A stretch of 64,000 bases of DNA, taken from positions 72,688,971 to 72,752,970 of the forward strand of contig CM077022.1 of assembly GCA_039090855.1 (NCBI GenBank). Reading direction: 5' to 3'. Source of the DNA: Macrothele yani. Lineage: Eukaryota > Arthropoda > Arachnida > Araneae > Macrothelidae. Both the position numbers and the translations under genes were made by a program. A model generated the notes under the pieces. The model did no database searches and was not told where the DNA came from. It worked only from the letters and a program-made list of their open reading frames with translations. Numbering within the stretch: position 1 is the first letter of the stretch; every line of letters begins with the position of its first letter. This document shows, one piece after another, positions 1 through 10,390 of the stretch.

Positions 1-17
1 GTGGTCGTCATTGACTA

Positions 18-870
18 GTGACTGCTCGGGTGGAACGGAGAGTGTCCAGACTGGTAACAGACAACAGAAGGGCAACAGTGCAGCAAATTACAGACCATCT
101 TAATCAAGGATCCCCTGAAATGATCTCTGCACGCACTGTTCGCCGTACACTGCATCGGATGGGATATGGCAGCCGAAGGCCTGTTCGAACACCTTTGCTG
201 TCTGCAGTTAACAAGAGAAAACGTCTCCATTTCGCACAGGAGCACAAGGATTGGACAGTCGATAATTGGAAACAAATTATGTGGTCCGATGAATCACGTT
301 TTCAGTTGCACCATGCCGATGGCCGAGTGAGAATTTGGCGGAAACAGAACGAAAGCATGGGCCCTAAATGCATTGCTACAACCCTTCAAGCTGGTGGAGG
401 CAACGTTATGGTTTGTGGAATGTTTTCCTGGCATGCTTTGGGTTCTTTAATTCGTGTTGATCAACGTCTGACTGGCACATCATATCTAAACATCGTTGCG
501 GACTAAGTAAGTGCATCCTGTCATGTGGATGGTTTATCCCAATGGCGATGGCTACTTTCAACAAGATAATGCGTCCTGCCATAGTGCTCGTATTGTACAG
601 GATTGGTTTCAGGAACATGCCGGTGAGTTTACTTTGCTTAGGTGGCTCCCACAATCTCCAGATTTCAACCCCATTGAGAATTTGTGGGACGAAGTTGAAC
701 GAGCCATCAGACAGCTGGGTCCACAACCCTGCAATCTCACATTCCTGGAAAGTGCTATTCATCAAGCATGGTCTCAGATTCCACAAACCACCTATCAACA
801 TCTCGTGGAGTCCATGCCACGAAGAATCGATGCAGTATTAAAGGCAAAAGGCGGCCCAACGAAGTACTGA
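18..870 (+). pseudogene. Tc1-type transposase (DD36E), frameshifted
   Basis: Cut-and-paste transposase of the Tc1/mariner superfamily, which would bind terminal inverted repeats and cut DNA in the nucleus. The first part (to the stop at 504-506) holds the second half of the DNA-binding region and the first catalytic Asp in WSDESRF. The second part (511-870), in another frame, has the second Asp in QQDNASCH and the Glu in NPIENLWDEVE, then the typical SMPRRI tail and GGPTKY terminus. I count 36 residues between the second Asp and the Glu, so this is DD36E rather than the usual DD34E. An indel near 505-511 breaks the frame. The 5' end and left terminal repeat are cut by the window edge; the element probably ends near 899. 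Confidence 0.88.
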
Positions 871-899
871 GGGGGTAGTCATAATAAAGAGGCCACTCT

Positions 900-1855
900 G
901 TATAACAATACGTTTCACCTTTTCTTCGAGATAATTGAAAGTAATTGCCAGTTTAAAAAGATCTCAAGCTCCAAAGAATTCTGTTGCTGCGAAAAATTCC
1001 GATGAAATAATACTTTATTTGTGATAAGTCCAACAGAATATAAACTTGCTATTTCATTTGCATTAATGACAAAAAAAAAATCATCATCACGCAGTTAAAG
1101 TTTTACCTTGAACGTGTCTCTAATTTCGAAGTCTTTCTGGCTAAGTGATTAAAACAAAGGGGGGGGGGGGTCTGTTGAGCCAACTCAAAGGGCCTCGGTT
1201 CAGAATACCGTTGGTGCGAAAAGATTATTTGGTGTAAGGGCTGAAATATTAAAGCTCTTCGATTTCGCGAAATTTCTGTATACATCCGGAAAAACCCGAA
1301 AGGGACTATTCTGAAATAAGCGAAATTACTGACTGCGAAAAATCTGTGAAAATACGGAAGTTAAAAAGGGACGGGAACTTTTAAAATCAAAAATTTCGTT
1401 AAAAAACGGGTACCTACCGGCAACTTTGCTACATATTATTTTTAAGAATTTTCCGTGAATTCATGCTACTTATTTTTTACAGTGTTTAGCAAAGCTAAAT
1501 TTTTTTATGCAGAACAACTTAATGACTCTCAGATTTGATGTGTTTCTAGTTTTCCGTGTGGCCAGCTAGCTGTTCGAAGCCAGTTTCATGTAGCTATAAC
1601 TGAGATAGACATTAGACGCTTTCAGCATATTAAAACTGAAGAAATTAATTTATCTGGCTTTTTAATTTTTACAATTAAGGAATAGCATCATGAAAAGATC
1701 ATATTGTGTATTTATTTCTTGAACTTAATATATTTCTTTTTTCACAGTAAACTTCGAAACCAAAGAAAAACTAAAGTAACAAACTCCTCAAATTCAATTC
1801 TAAATAATGGAACATTATTTCAAAATACATATTTTTTACAGGAAATTTCAACCTA
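900..1855. other. no gene seen
   Basis: AT-rich sequence with a G12 run near 1160 and short A runs. No coding similarity recognised on either strand. Confidence 0.6.
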
Positions 1856-1859
1856 AATC

Positions 1860-2012
1860 ATAAGGGGGTAGTCCTTGGGTTCAGACCCCCCCCCGAGGTG
1901 AGATTTAGTATGAATTTAAAGCTATATATATGTATACATGGGGGCTTTCACCAATGAACCAAACCCATGGACCCCCCCCCCCCCAAGAAATTTCTGGCTA
2001 CGCCACTGGCCT
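1860..2012. repeat. short repeat with C runs and TIR-like end
   Basis: Two cytosine runs (about 9 and 14 long) flank a short stretch. The right edge, read on the minus strand, is CCAGTGGCGTAGCCAG, a sequence seen at ends of DNA transposons in many invertebrates (from memory). No matching left terminus was found, so this is a fragment at best. Confidence 0.35.
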
Positions 2013-3716
2013 AAATTCTCATGTTTTCTGAAGCTGCAGCAATTTTAAATAATGCTATTTCTGACAATTCGTGCAAAAGTTATGAGACTAAACGAAAATT
2101 AGAAAAAAATTATGCTATCTGATGCATAAAACATTTTTTATTCTACCAAACAATTACTGTATTGAAGAAAACTGTCGTTCAAAATACTTAAGAATTTTCT
2201 GTTGGAAAAATAAGTCATAAGTACGTCTAACAGTAAGTAGTCAACAAACATTGTTTCTACGTGAGGAGAAAAAGTTGTTTATTACGAGCATAAGTCAATA
2301 ATTATCCGCAATACAGCTATAAAATTTATTTCAATAAAAATAGGGAACAAATAGGGGACTTACAATCAGGACCGGGGCAAGCTTTTCTTATCTGGGAGGG
2401 CGAGTCTTGAAATTACGCCCCTTCGAGTTCCACTAAAATATTACGTGGATTTTACTTTCTCACACACTGCCGTTATAGGAAAGTATTATAATCGTTCGAA
2501 AATTGCACTTCAGGTTTTTGACATAATTTTATTAAAAATGTAAAAACTAGGTAAACACCCATGAACCACAGTTTGAAAATTCCAAGTAAAACGTAAATGT
2601 TATGTGAACGCCGACAACACAACCCTACACAGAAATGCAGAACGAGAAATAAACCAGCGCAGAATGAATAAATATCGGATAGTGAACGTAAAACAGGAAG
2701 AAGCTTTAGGGGTAGGGCTTGGAAAAATTCCGTTCAAGGTTAAACGCTCAGAGAACTTTCTGCGATTCAGCACATATGGTTAATTAGCTCTTCACCCCAA
2801 CGACGTGTTCGGAAAGGTAATGGAGGTTAGGCATATCAGCATATTGTTTTTATGCCTCTATTCACTGTTTTGGAAAATTCCCTTCATGGATATGAGATAT
2901 TCACACCACACAGTATATTCTATTCGGTACCCTGGTTAACTGCATGGAATACTGTAAGAAACTAACCAAAATCTTTAAAAGGAAAATACTGAAGGGCATA
3001 ACTTTCTTTTTAGTTATAATTTCTATTTTTGCATTCTCCAGAGCATGAATTTTCGCCCCTGGAATGCAGTGGTGGCCCCTGTTACGGGCATACCGGGCAA
3101 CCGGCCAGTGCGCCGCACCGCCACCAATTAATTAGTAGTTTTTGCCTGGCGTCACCTAAAATACTGTAGTTGTAGTTCACGATCATATACAAATAAATGA
3201 CCAATTTTAATATTTGTTTACTGCGTTTAATAAGAGACATCAAACAGTTACTCTGTTAGAAAAAAATTTTTTTTGGTCAGAGACATTTTTTCAGCGGGAA
3301 AGTTTTGGAGAAATGTCTAAATTTAATATTTTTTTCAAGATATTTTTCATATGAGTCTTGCCGCAATTTCGGGTACAAGTAATGAGTTGCAATGTACGCA
3401 CTGAAGCCAGCTATTGAGAAAAGTCGCAAAAATTCTTCATTAAATAATAGACTTTTCTTATAGGCTTAATTATACAGCTATCCTTGTTTATGTAATAACT
3501 GGTAACATTTTGAATTCCTAATTATACAGTAATTAATAAACAACGTATTGTATTACCTCGTGTTTATTTGATATAAATCAATACCACAATCCCCGATAAA
3601 AAAAAATTGCTTTAGGATCACATTCACGCCAAGTGAGGGTTTGTGTGAGAAAAAATAAGCAAACGACTGGTTTACTGTCAGGGTAAATAAGCAACATGTA
3701 ATTTCTTACGTAAATA
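2013..3716. other. no gene seen
   Basis: AT-rich DNA with a more GC-rich patch at 3040-3130. No open frame with recognisable similarity. Probably decayed repeats. Confidence 0.55.
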
Positions 3717-3718
3717 TA

Positions 3719-4923
3719 CACTATATTGACAAAAGTCACCGGACACCTAGAAGAGAAACACAACATAGCATGTATTGTCATACATTAGAACGGTGTCGGT
3801 CAACCTTTGGCCTTAATGCATGCACTAAGTTTTCGAGACATGCTTTCGGCAAGGTTTTGGAACACAGCGATAGGTCTGCGCTTCCATTCAGTACATAATG
3901 CTGCCGCTAACTGTTGCTTAGTAGTAGGCCTTGGTTCCAAGCTTCTTATATGCGGCAGTCTAATTCATCTCATAGGTGCTCTATGGGATTAAGATCAAGG
4001 CTCTGTGCTGGCCAGTCCACACACGATACGGAATTATCGTCAAACCACGCCGTAACAATCCTTGCTTTATGCTCGGTGCATTATCTGTGCTGGTAACAAC
4101 ACGGCTCGGTTCCATAGTATGGCCGCACAGTTGGTAGGGCATAATTGCCCAGAATATCGAGCTAGGCGTGCTGGTTAACAGATTTGTCCACGATAACCAA
4201 TGGGCCGGGACCATACCATGAAAACCACCCCCATACGAGTACACTGCCAGCTCCAAACTTGACCGTAGGAACAGTACACTGTATTAAATTGCGTTCCCCG
4301 GCTGCCGCCATACCCACACACGCCCATCAGACTGATGGATCGTGTATCTGGATTCATCAGTCCATAGGACCCGTTTCCATTGATCTACGGTCAATGATAA
4401 ATGTTGTTTACAACATGTTAAACGACGAGTTGCATTCCGAGATGAAAAGCTTATGAGCAGCCGCACGACCACTGTAACCCATGGAATGGTACGTGTACAT
4501 ACCAAGGTTCCAGCATTGTTACTCACCTGTACACTGAGGTCTTGTGCAGTAAGTACTCCGTCGATTAGCTGTAACGACTCTCCTGAGGCTTCGACGTTCT
4601 CTGCCACTGATTTTCTTTGGTCTGCCGGTATGTTTTGCTGCTTCAGGCACGCCATGTGTCTTCCACTTATTCAGTACATCCGGTACAGTTGACTTGGGTA
4701 TATTTAAACACCTCTTGGTTTCTCTTATGGACAACCCACTATTATAACACCCAGCAATCTTTCCTTTCTCAAAGTCAGTTCTCTCCCGCCGCGATATTTT
4801 TACTCAACCTCACAGTGCGATATGATCGCGGTCAGCTGTAGGCTTGTTTTTATACCGTTTGCAGCTGTACCGCGCATCTTAACAACGCAGCAGATCCGTT
4901 CATTTGCTTTTGTCAATATAGTT
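3719..4923 (-). mobile_element. Tc1-type element, copy A (DD34E)
   Basis: The left terminal repeat begins CACTATATTGACAAAAG after a TA. The right end carries the inverse, CTTTTGTCAATATAGT. A related copy lies at 5934-7392 in the opposite orientation. Compared with it, copy A lacks the subterminal stretch between two CTTTTG repeats at its right end, as if deleted by short-repeat slippage. Confidence 0.88.
3788..4797 (-). pseudogene. Tc1-type transposase, copy A, degenerate
   Basis: Read from 4797 downward it begins with the Tc1 helix-turn-helix (RTDFEKGKIAGC, SIRETKRCL), then a GRPKK hook-like stretch, a second DNA-binding region and catalytic Asp 1 in LWTDESRY. The second Asp motif is corrupted. 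The Glu stands in LNPIEHLWDEL, and conceptual spacing from the second Asp fits DD34E. The start codon position reads ATA where copy B has ATG. Several frameshifts and stops make it inactive. Confidence 0.85.
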
Positions 4924-5074
4924 TTTATATAAGGGGTTGTTGCGATGGTTTTGGGTTATTGTGATTCCGAAGGGCCCCGTGAAGAGCCATCGCCCGGGGG
5001 CCCGCCACTGCTGGAATGACCATCCTGGGAGGGAAACCGCCCTCCCGGTAGCTACGACCCTGCTTACAATGACA

Positions 5075-5150
5075 TCAGTTTTCAACATAGTCTCCTTGCT
5101 TGTCAGCGCACTTTTTCAACCGTTGCACACACTTCTTTGTGCCCCCAGAA
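5075..5150 (-). pseudogene. mariner transposase C-terminal scrap
   Basis: About 24 codons ending in a stop read KKCADKQGDYVEN, the usual last residues of mariner-type transposases (family knowledge). Nothing upstream extends the match. It abuts the SINE at 5213. Confidence 0.5.
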
Positions 5151-5212
5151 AAGTGTTTGGCTCAGCAGCGATCCATGTTGCGTCGCGTCGTTTGGTAATT
5201 CACCCCCCCCCC

Positions 5213-5379
5213 TTTTTTTGAGGTTTAATGGGGCTATAAGCAGTCGCACGTCCCTAATTTAGGGCCACTGGTTCCAGGGAAGGGAGAGAGCCAGTGCCGT
5301 GAGACAAACACAACATCCATGCCTCACCGGGATTCAAACTCGGACCCCTTTCGGGCGAATGATCAGAGGCCATCGCTTA
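5213..5379 (-). repeat. tRNA-derived SINE, diverged
   Basis: Antisense copy of the family described under 6241-6462. It starts with a short T run and ends in the tRNA-like head; the 5' end of the element is missing. The T run follows a C9 run. Confidence 0.85.
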
Positions 5380-5933
5380 CATCATGTTATACATGTTTAT
5401 TATTAAATGTTATACTTTCGAAACTCCATTTATTTTTTTAGTGCATTATGTGTCTGCTATTGTGTATACAACTAAAACTTTAGCTTTAAGTGCCTCTTCA
5501 TCCTTTTGATGGATTACCTTTTATATAAGATGAGTCATTTTATTTGCATACGATAACACAACCAAACAAATAAAATTTTAATTTCTGGTGCTTTGGAAGT
5601 TACACCTATTTGGGGGTATATTTGGGACGCTGATTCCAAAAAAGCCATTGGTTTGGCAGAATCAGCTCTAGTTTTGGAAACACGGCATGCCCACTTTAGA
5701 TGCTGATGTGCAGAAATATAGCAAAGTGTATATTTTTAATTAGTGATTGTTCAGGGCGATAAAAGAACATTTTGGTTGCTTGGCATGTGTAGGTATGCCA
5801 ACTTTGGCAACGGTCCCGTGAAGCAAAGCTCGCTAAGAACAGAAATAGAGGGATAGCGAATGGAATCGGATGAATGTGGACGGAGTTTGTGTTTTGTTGC
5901 TCCGGGAATTAAAATTACAATAATTTGGATATA
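5380..5933. other. no gene seen
   Basis: AT-rich spacer between a SINE and the second DD34E Tc1 copy. Nothing recognised. Confidence 0.6.
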
Positions 5934-6081
5934 TACTATACTGAAAAAAGTCCAAGGACACCCCTTCAAAAGCAAATGAACGGATCCGCTGGATTGTTAA
6001 GATGCGCGGTGCAGCTGCAAACTGTATAAAAACTAGCCTGCAGCTGACCACGATCATATCGCACTGTGAGGTTGAGTGAAA

Positions 6082-7326
6082 ATGTCGCTGAACTGACTTT
6101 GAGAAAGGAAAGATTGTTGGGTGTTATGTTTGTGGGTTGTCCATAAGAGAAACCAAGAGGCGTTTAAACATACCCACGTCAACTGTTTTGGATGTACTGA
6201 ATAAGTGGAAGACACATGGCGTGCCTGAAGCAGCAAAACGCCGCCCCGGTGGCGCAGTGGTCTAAGGCGCTGGCCTCTGATCATTCGTCCGTAAGGGGTC
6301 CGGGTTCGAATCCCGGTCAGGCATGGGTGTTGTGTTTGTCTTACGGCACTGGCTCTCTCCCTTCCCTGGAACCAGTGACCCTAAATTAGGGACGGGCGAC
6401 TGCTTATAGCCCATTGAGTTGCTCACGGTGGTCGTTAAACCTCCAATCCAAAAAAAAAAAAAGAACCAGCAAAACGTACCGGCAGACCAAAGAAAATCAG
6501 TGATAGAGGACGTCGAAGCCTCAGGAGAGTCGTTACAACTAATCGACGGAGTACTGCACAAGATCTCAGTGTACAGGTGAGTAAAAATGCTGGAACCTCG
6601 GTATGTACACTTACCATTCGCAGAGAACTTCATTCCATGGGTTACCGTGGCCGTGCGGCTGCTTATAAGCCTTTCATCTTCACTCGGAATGCTACTCATC
6701 GCTTAGCATGGTGTAAAGAACATTTATGGTAGACCGTAGATCAATGGAAACGGGACCTATGGACTGATGAATCCAGATACACGATCCATCAGTCTGATGG
6801 GCGTGTGTGGGTATGGCGGCAGCCGGGGGAACGCTATTTACCACAGTGTACTGTTCCTGCGGTCAAGTTTGGAGCTGGCAGTGTACTCGTGTGAGGGTGT
6901 TTTTCGCGGTATGGTCTCGGCCCATCGGTTATCGTGGACAAATCTGTTAACTAGTCAGTCTACCTCGATATTCTGGACAATGATGCCCTACCAACTCTGT
7001 GGTAATACTATGGAACCGAGCCTTGTTGGTACCAACAGGATAATGCACCGAGCATAAAGCAAGGATTGTTACGGCGTGGTCTGACGATAATACCGTATCG
7101 TGTGTGGACTGGCCAGCACAGAGCCTTGATCTTAATCCTATAGAGCACCTATGGGATGAATTAGAGCGCCTCATAAGAAGTTTGGAACCAAGCCCTACTA
7201 CTAAGCAACAGTTAGCGGCAGCATTACGTACTGATTGGAAACACTGTGATCCAAAACTTTGTCGAAAGCATGTCTCGAAGGGTCAGTGCATGCATTAAGG
7301 CCAAAGGTGGACCGACACCGTACTAA
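6082..7326 (+). pseudogene. Tc1-type transposase, copy B, interrupted by SINE
   Basis: Conceptual translation starts at the ATG at 6082, passes the helix-turn-helix (SIRETKRRLNI) and is split at 6240 by a SINE. It resumes at 6477 (GRPKKIS), with Asp 1 in LWTDESRY near 6760-6780, Asp 2 in a damaged QDNAPS segment and Glu in LNPIEHLWDELE, ending GGPTPY and TAA at 7324. Besides the SINE there are several frame breaks. Known role: binding and excision of its own TIR-bounded element; this copy is dead. Confidence 0.87.
6241..6462 (+). repeat. tRNA-derived SINE (family reference copy)
   Basis: A tRNA-like head of about 85 bp carries an A box (TGGCGCAGTGG) and B box (GGTTCGAATCC), the two parts of an internal RNA polymerase III promoter. 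A body of about 110 bp follows, containing the inverted pair CACTGG/CCAGTG, then CGGTGGTCGTTAAACCTCC and a poly(A) tail. A 14-bp target duplication with one mismatch flanks it (6227-6240, GAAGCAGCAAAACG, and 6463-6476). The parent tRNA was not identified. It inserted into the Tc1 copy B gene after that element arrived. Confidence 0.95.
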
Positions 7327-7421
7327 TGTATGTCTATAAATGCTATGTTGTGTTTCTCTTCTAGGTGTCCGGTGACTTTTGTCAATATAGTGTATTTATG
7401 TTTGCAGATTGAGTAGACCCC

Positions 7422-8607
7422 ATGGCTTCCTCACGAAGAAGCTGCTTTAACCATCCAGATGTCTTTTGCTACACTTGTGGCGAGTACACTCTAAAAGAAA
7501 GTTGAAAACTTTTTCTGAGTTTTCGAAGAGGGCATATCTTTGGTTATTTTACTGTCTAGCTTAGAGACCAAGATCATTCGTGAGCTCCCCATATCGTATG
7601 AAAAACTTGCACGGAGCATTTGCGGCAATAAGCAAATGGAAAGAGGAGTTGCCTGAAATTTGGGGTACCAATGGTTTGGAGGGAACTAAAAAACCATGCT
7701 GAATGTTATTTTGCCTTTTCAACATTAAGGTGGACATCGAGTAATTTTGCTTCCTATACTTCCAATGGAAAAACTTCTGTACACATTTTCTTCACAATTA
7801 ATGCGTTCCCAAGGATGAAAATTTGAACATCGATTAAAATAACTTCATATCATAACTTGGAATACTTAATATTTTCTATAACATAACCATAATTCTATTA
7901 AAAATCAATAACTTTTCCTTTGGTGGTGTTAAAACCAGAAAAAAGATGGCGTGACCTGTACTTTGATGACGTCAGTAGACAAACAAATGTTGGATTGCAT
8001 ATTTATGGTTATGTTTTAGAAAATATTAAGTATTCCAAGTTATAAAATGAAGCTATTTTAATCGATGTTCAAATTTTCATCCTTGGGAACGCATTAATTG
8101 TGAAGAAAATGTGTACAGAAGTGTTCCCATTGAAAGTATAGGAAGCGAAATTACTTGAGGTCCATTTTAAGGGCATCAATCAAAATAACCGAAGCTAGTG
8201 GACATATGCTGACCTAGATTCAGCAAGACGACGTCATCCACATTCAAAAGGGGGTACCTGTTCTATCTTTCAACCACCTACCTGAGCTCCCAGAGGATGA
8301 TGAAGCACGTATGTCTGATGACGTACAAGATAACAGAAGTGTAGAAAATGGCAGTGATTTTGTAAGAACAACGCTTTAACAAAAATGAATTGAGCGACCT
8401 CATCAGGGATCTAACCTGTCAAAGGAGTCTTCTGAATTGCTGGCCTCCAGGTTGAATGAAAATAATTTATTTCATTCTGGGACCAATATTACGTTTCATC
8501 GTAGCAGAGAAAAGGATTTGCTGCCCTTCTTCTCTGAGGACAAAAACCTAGTGTTCTGCAATGACGTCAGAGGTCTTCTGATGAAAATGGGTCTATCAAT
8601 CTGATTA
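7422..8607 (+). pseudogene. uncharacterised repeated gene-family copy, split by a MITE
   Basis: The ATG at 7422 opens a Cys-containing N-terminus (CFNHPDVFCYTCGEYTL). In broken frames there follow segments such as DQDHS, APHIV, KTCTEHLRQ, LKFGVPMVWRE and CYF. After the MITE at 7729-8166 it resumes with GINQNNRS, WTYADLDSARR, LPELPEDDE, FNKNELSDLIRDL and FFSEDKNLVFCNDVRGLL. From memory this matches the first half of an uncharacterised protein found in many copies in arthropod and cnidarian genomes; no function is known to me. There are many stops and frameshifts, and the 3' half is absent. Confidence 0.6.
7729..8166. mobile_element. foldback MITE, TTAA target duplication, copy 1
   Basis: Two arms of about 160 bp are near inverse copies (7729-7895 and 8005-8166), the outer ends reading about GGTGGACATCGAGTAATTT. 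TTAA stands at both edges (7725-7728, 8167-8170). Removing the element and one TTAA rejoins the interrupted gene-family copy. No coding capacity. TTAA targeting is typical of piggyBac-related elements, but the class is inferred from the target only. Confidence 0.85.
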
Positions 8608-10107
8608 AGTAATATGTTTACTTCAATACATTTCTGAGGGAATGGGTTCAAATAAATTGATTTAGTAATATGTGGTTGTTTCAATAGTATGTAATATTAA
8701 TAGCACCAATATTTGTCAAAATGTTATGAAAAATAGCAGATTATGCTATTAAGGATCTCGAATTTTGACGGACGACGGATTGAATCAGCATACAAGGTGG
8801 CTACGCCGTATCTCCAAGTCTATAGCTGATAGAGCAAATCTGATGCCATTTTTGGAATCGGAGCCCAAAATATTTTCAAGAACAGGTCTAAATTTTAAGG
8901 CACCAAAATGTGTGTTGGGCAGTGTAATTTCCAAAGTATCAAGTCAGTCCACTGGAACATAGCGCGGTAAGCATACCAAAGGCAAATGTAGAAATATGAA
9001 CATCCTGTTTTTGTTTCATATCACACTAATACATTTTCACCACCCTTCCCATTTCTTTAGGAAAGCAATTCAAGGACAGAAAGGGAAAGTAATCGGAATC
9101 AGGTATTTTGTCTAATAATTTGGTTTTGTTGTTTGCACCGACGTTATATAAGAGAAGCTTCGTCATGCTATTGTCTTTCCTAATCATACCTTTACATAAA
9201 GAAAAATGATTTGCCTTGAAGCAGCTATACGTCTAGACATTTGAACGAAATTTGCCGTCAGTGCTTGTTGTTATAGAAAACTGGAGTAATTGAAGAGAAA
9301 ATAAAAACGCAAATTAAAGTTTATAATCTATTGAATGCCGTAACAATCAGACACAGAAAGAATACTAACTCAAAATGTCATCGAGAGTTTTATTCACAAG
9401 TTGCTTGTAAGTAATCAAGGCAAACAACCATTCTCAAGGAGACATACTTGTTTGTTTAGGCACTTTTTCATATTTTCCTTGTTACGGTGTTTTTTTAGAG
9501 ACAATGCTCTGTTTCTCTCTCTTGTGCTCTTCCTGCTTCTTTCTTGTAAATCTAATGAGGTCAGATTAGGCCTTCTCTTTTCTTTTTCTTTTCTGGGGGA
9601 GAATTGACCATGAAAGGCAAAAACTTAGCCCCATGACCAGTTTCGTTTATCTACTTTTAAAGTGTCAAACTGAGCAAAAGTTTATTAATCCTTGATCTAA
9701 CTAATTAATTGCTTTAATGTTCTGCGACAATGCAGTCAGAAATTAATGGGTGGGTAAATTGTACGGCACTTAACCAGTCGGACACAGAATTGGTACTGCG
9801 CTTTAGAAAATTGTTGGAGGATCAAAAGTCTTCACAGTACTACCAATAGTAGCACGAAAAAAAAAAATTGGTGCGATACCTCAATTTTTAGCACGTCTTC
9901 TGTAAAGAAGGTACATGCCCAGAGTATCACTTTGTCCCTATGTCCGGACACCACAGCTATTAGTCCGATTTGAAAAAAAAATTTGCATTGGAAAGCTTGA
10001 AATGTAGAAACGATGATCTTGGCTTTCTGAAAATTTTTTATGCATACCTTCGCCGCCAAGGGTGCAACTGCAGATGCTATCGAATTTAAAATGCATTTTA
10101 TTCCATA
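8608..10107. other. no gene seen
   Basis: AT-rich DNA with a pyrimidine-rich stretch near 9500-9600. Short open frames show no recognisable domain. Confidence 0.55.
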
Positions 10108-10135
10108 ACATGTCAACCATTATCAATCCACTGCT
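10108..10135 (-). repeat. RTE-like LINE 3' end, distal piece
   Basis: The 28 bp match the 3' terminus of the LINE remnant at 27540-27815 (minus strand: the last codons and stop). The continuation is at 11953-12090, so 1.8 kb of later insertions separates the two pieces. Confidence 0.6.
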
Positions 10136-10141
10136 GGATTC

Positions 10142-10359
10142 CCGCCGCCTCGGTGGCGCAGTGATCTAAGCGATGGCTTCTAATAGTTCGTCCCAAAGGG
10201 GTCCGAGTTCGAAACCCGTGAGGCATGGATGTTGTGTTTGTCTTACGGCGTTGGCTCTCTCCCTTCCCTGGAGTCAGAGGACCTAAATTAGGGACGGGCG
10301 ACTGCTTATAGCCCACCGAATTGCTCACGGTGGTCGTTAAACCTCCAATAAAAAAAAAA
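10142..10359 (+). repeat. tRNA-derived SINE
   Basis: Full length and moderately diverged, with A and B boxes recognisable and an A tail at 10349-10359. It lies directly against the distal LINE piece. Confidence 0.92.
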
Positions 10360-10390
10360 TTAGTAAAATCATGCAATGCATTGATTATGA

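Larger units (their letters stand above)
5934..7392 (+). mobile_element. Tc1-type element, copy B (DD34E), with nested SINE
   Basis: The right end is GTCAATATAGTG followed by TA; the left end is a diverged ACTATACTGAAAAAAG. Without the SINE at 6241-6462 it is about 1.23 kb, the size of copy A. Copies A and B are inverted relative to each other about 1 kb apart. Confidence 0.9.

Noticed and set aside
5075..5150. Host chromatin gene (SETMAR-type) remnant
   Set aside because: Only the mariner-derived C-terminus is present; no SET domain is near any of the mariner relics in the window.
6241..6330. Functional tRNA gene
   Set aside because: The A and B boxes are those of a SINE head: the same head recurs with the same body and poly(A) tail, and no cloverleaf with a clear anticodon could be drawn.
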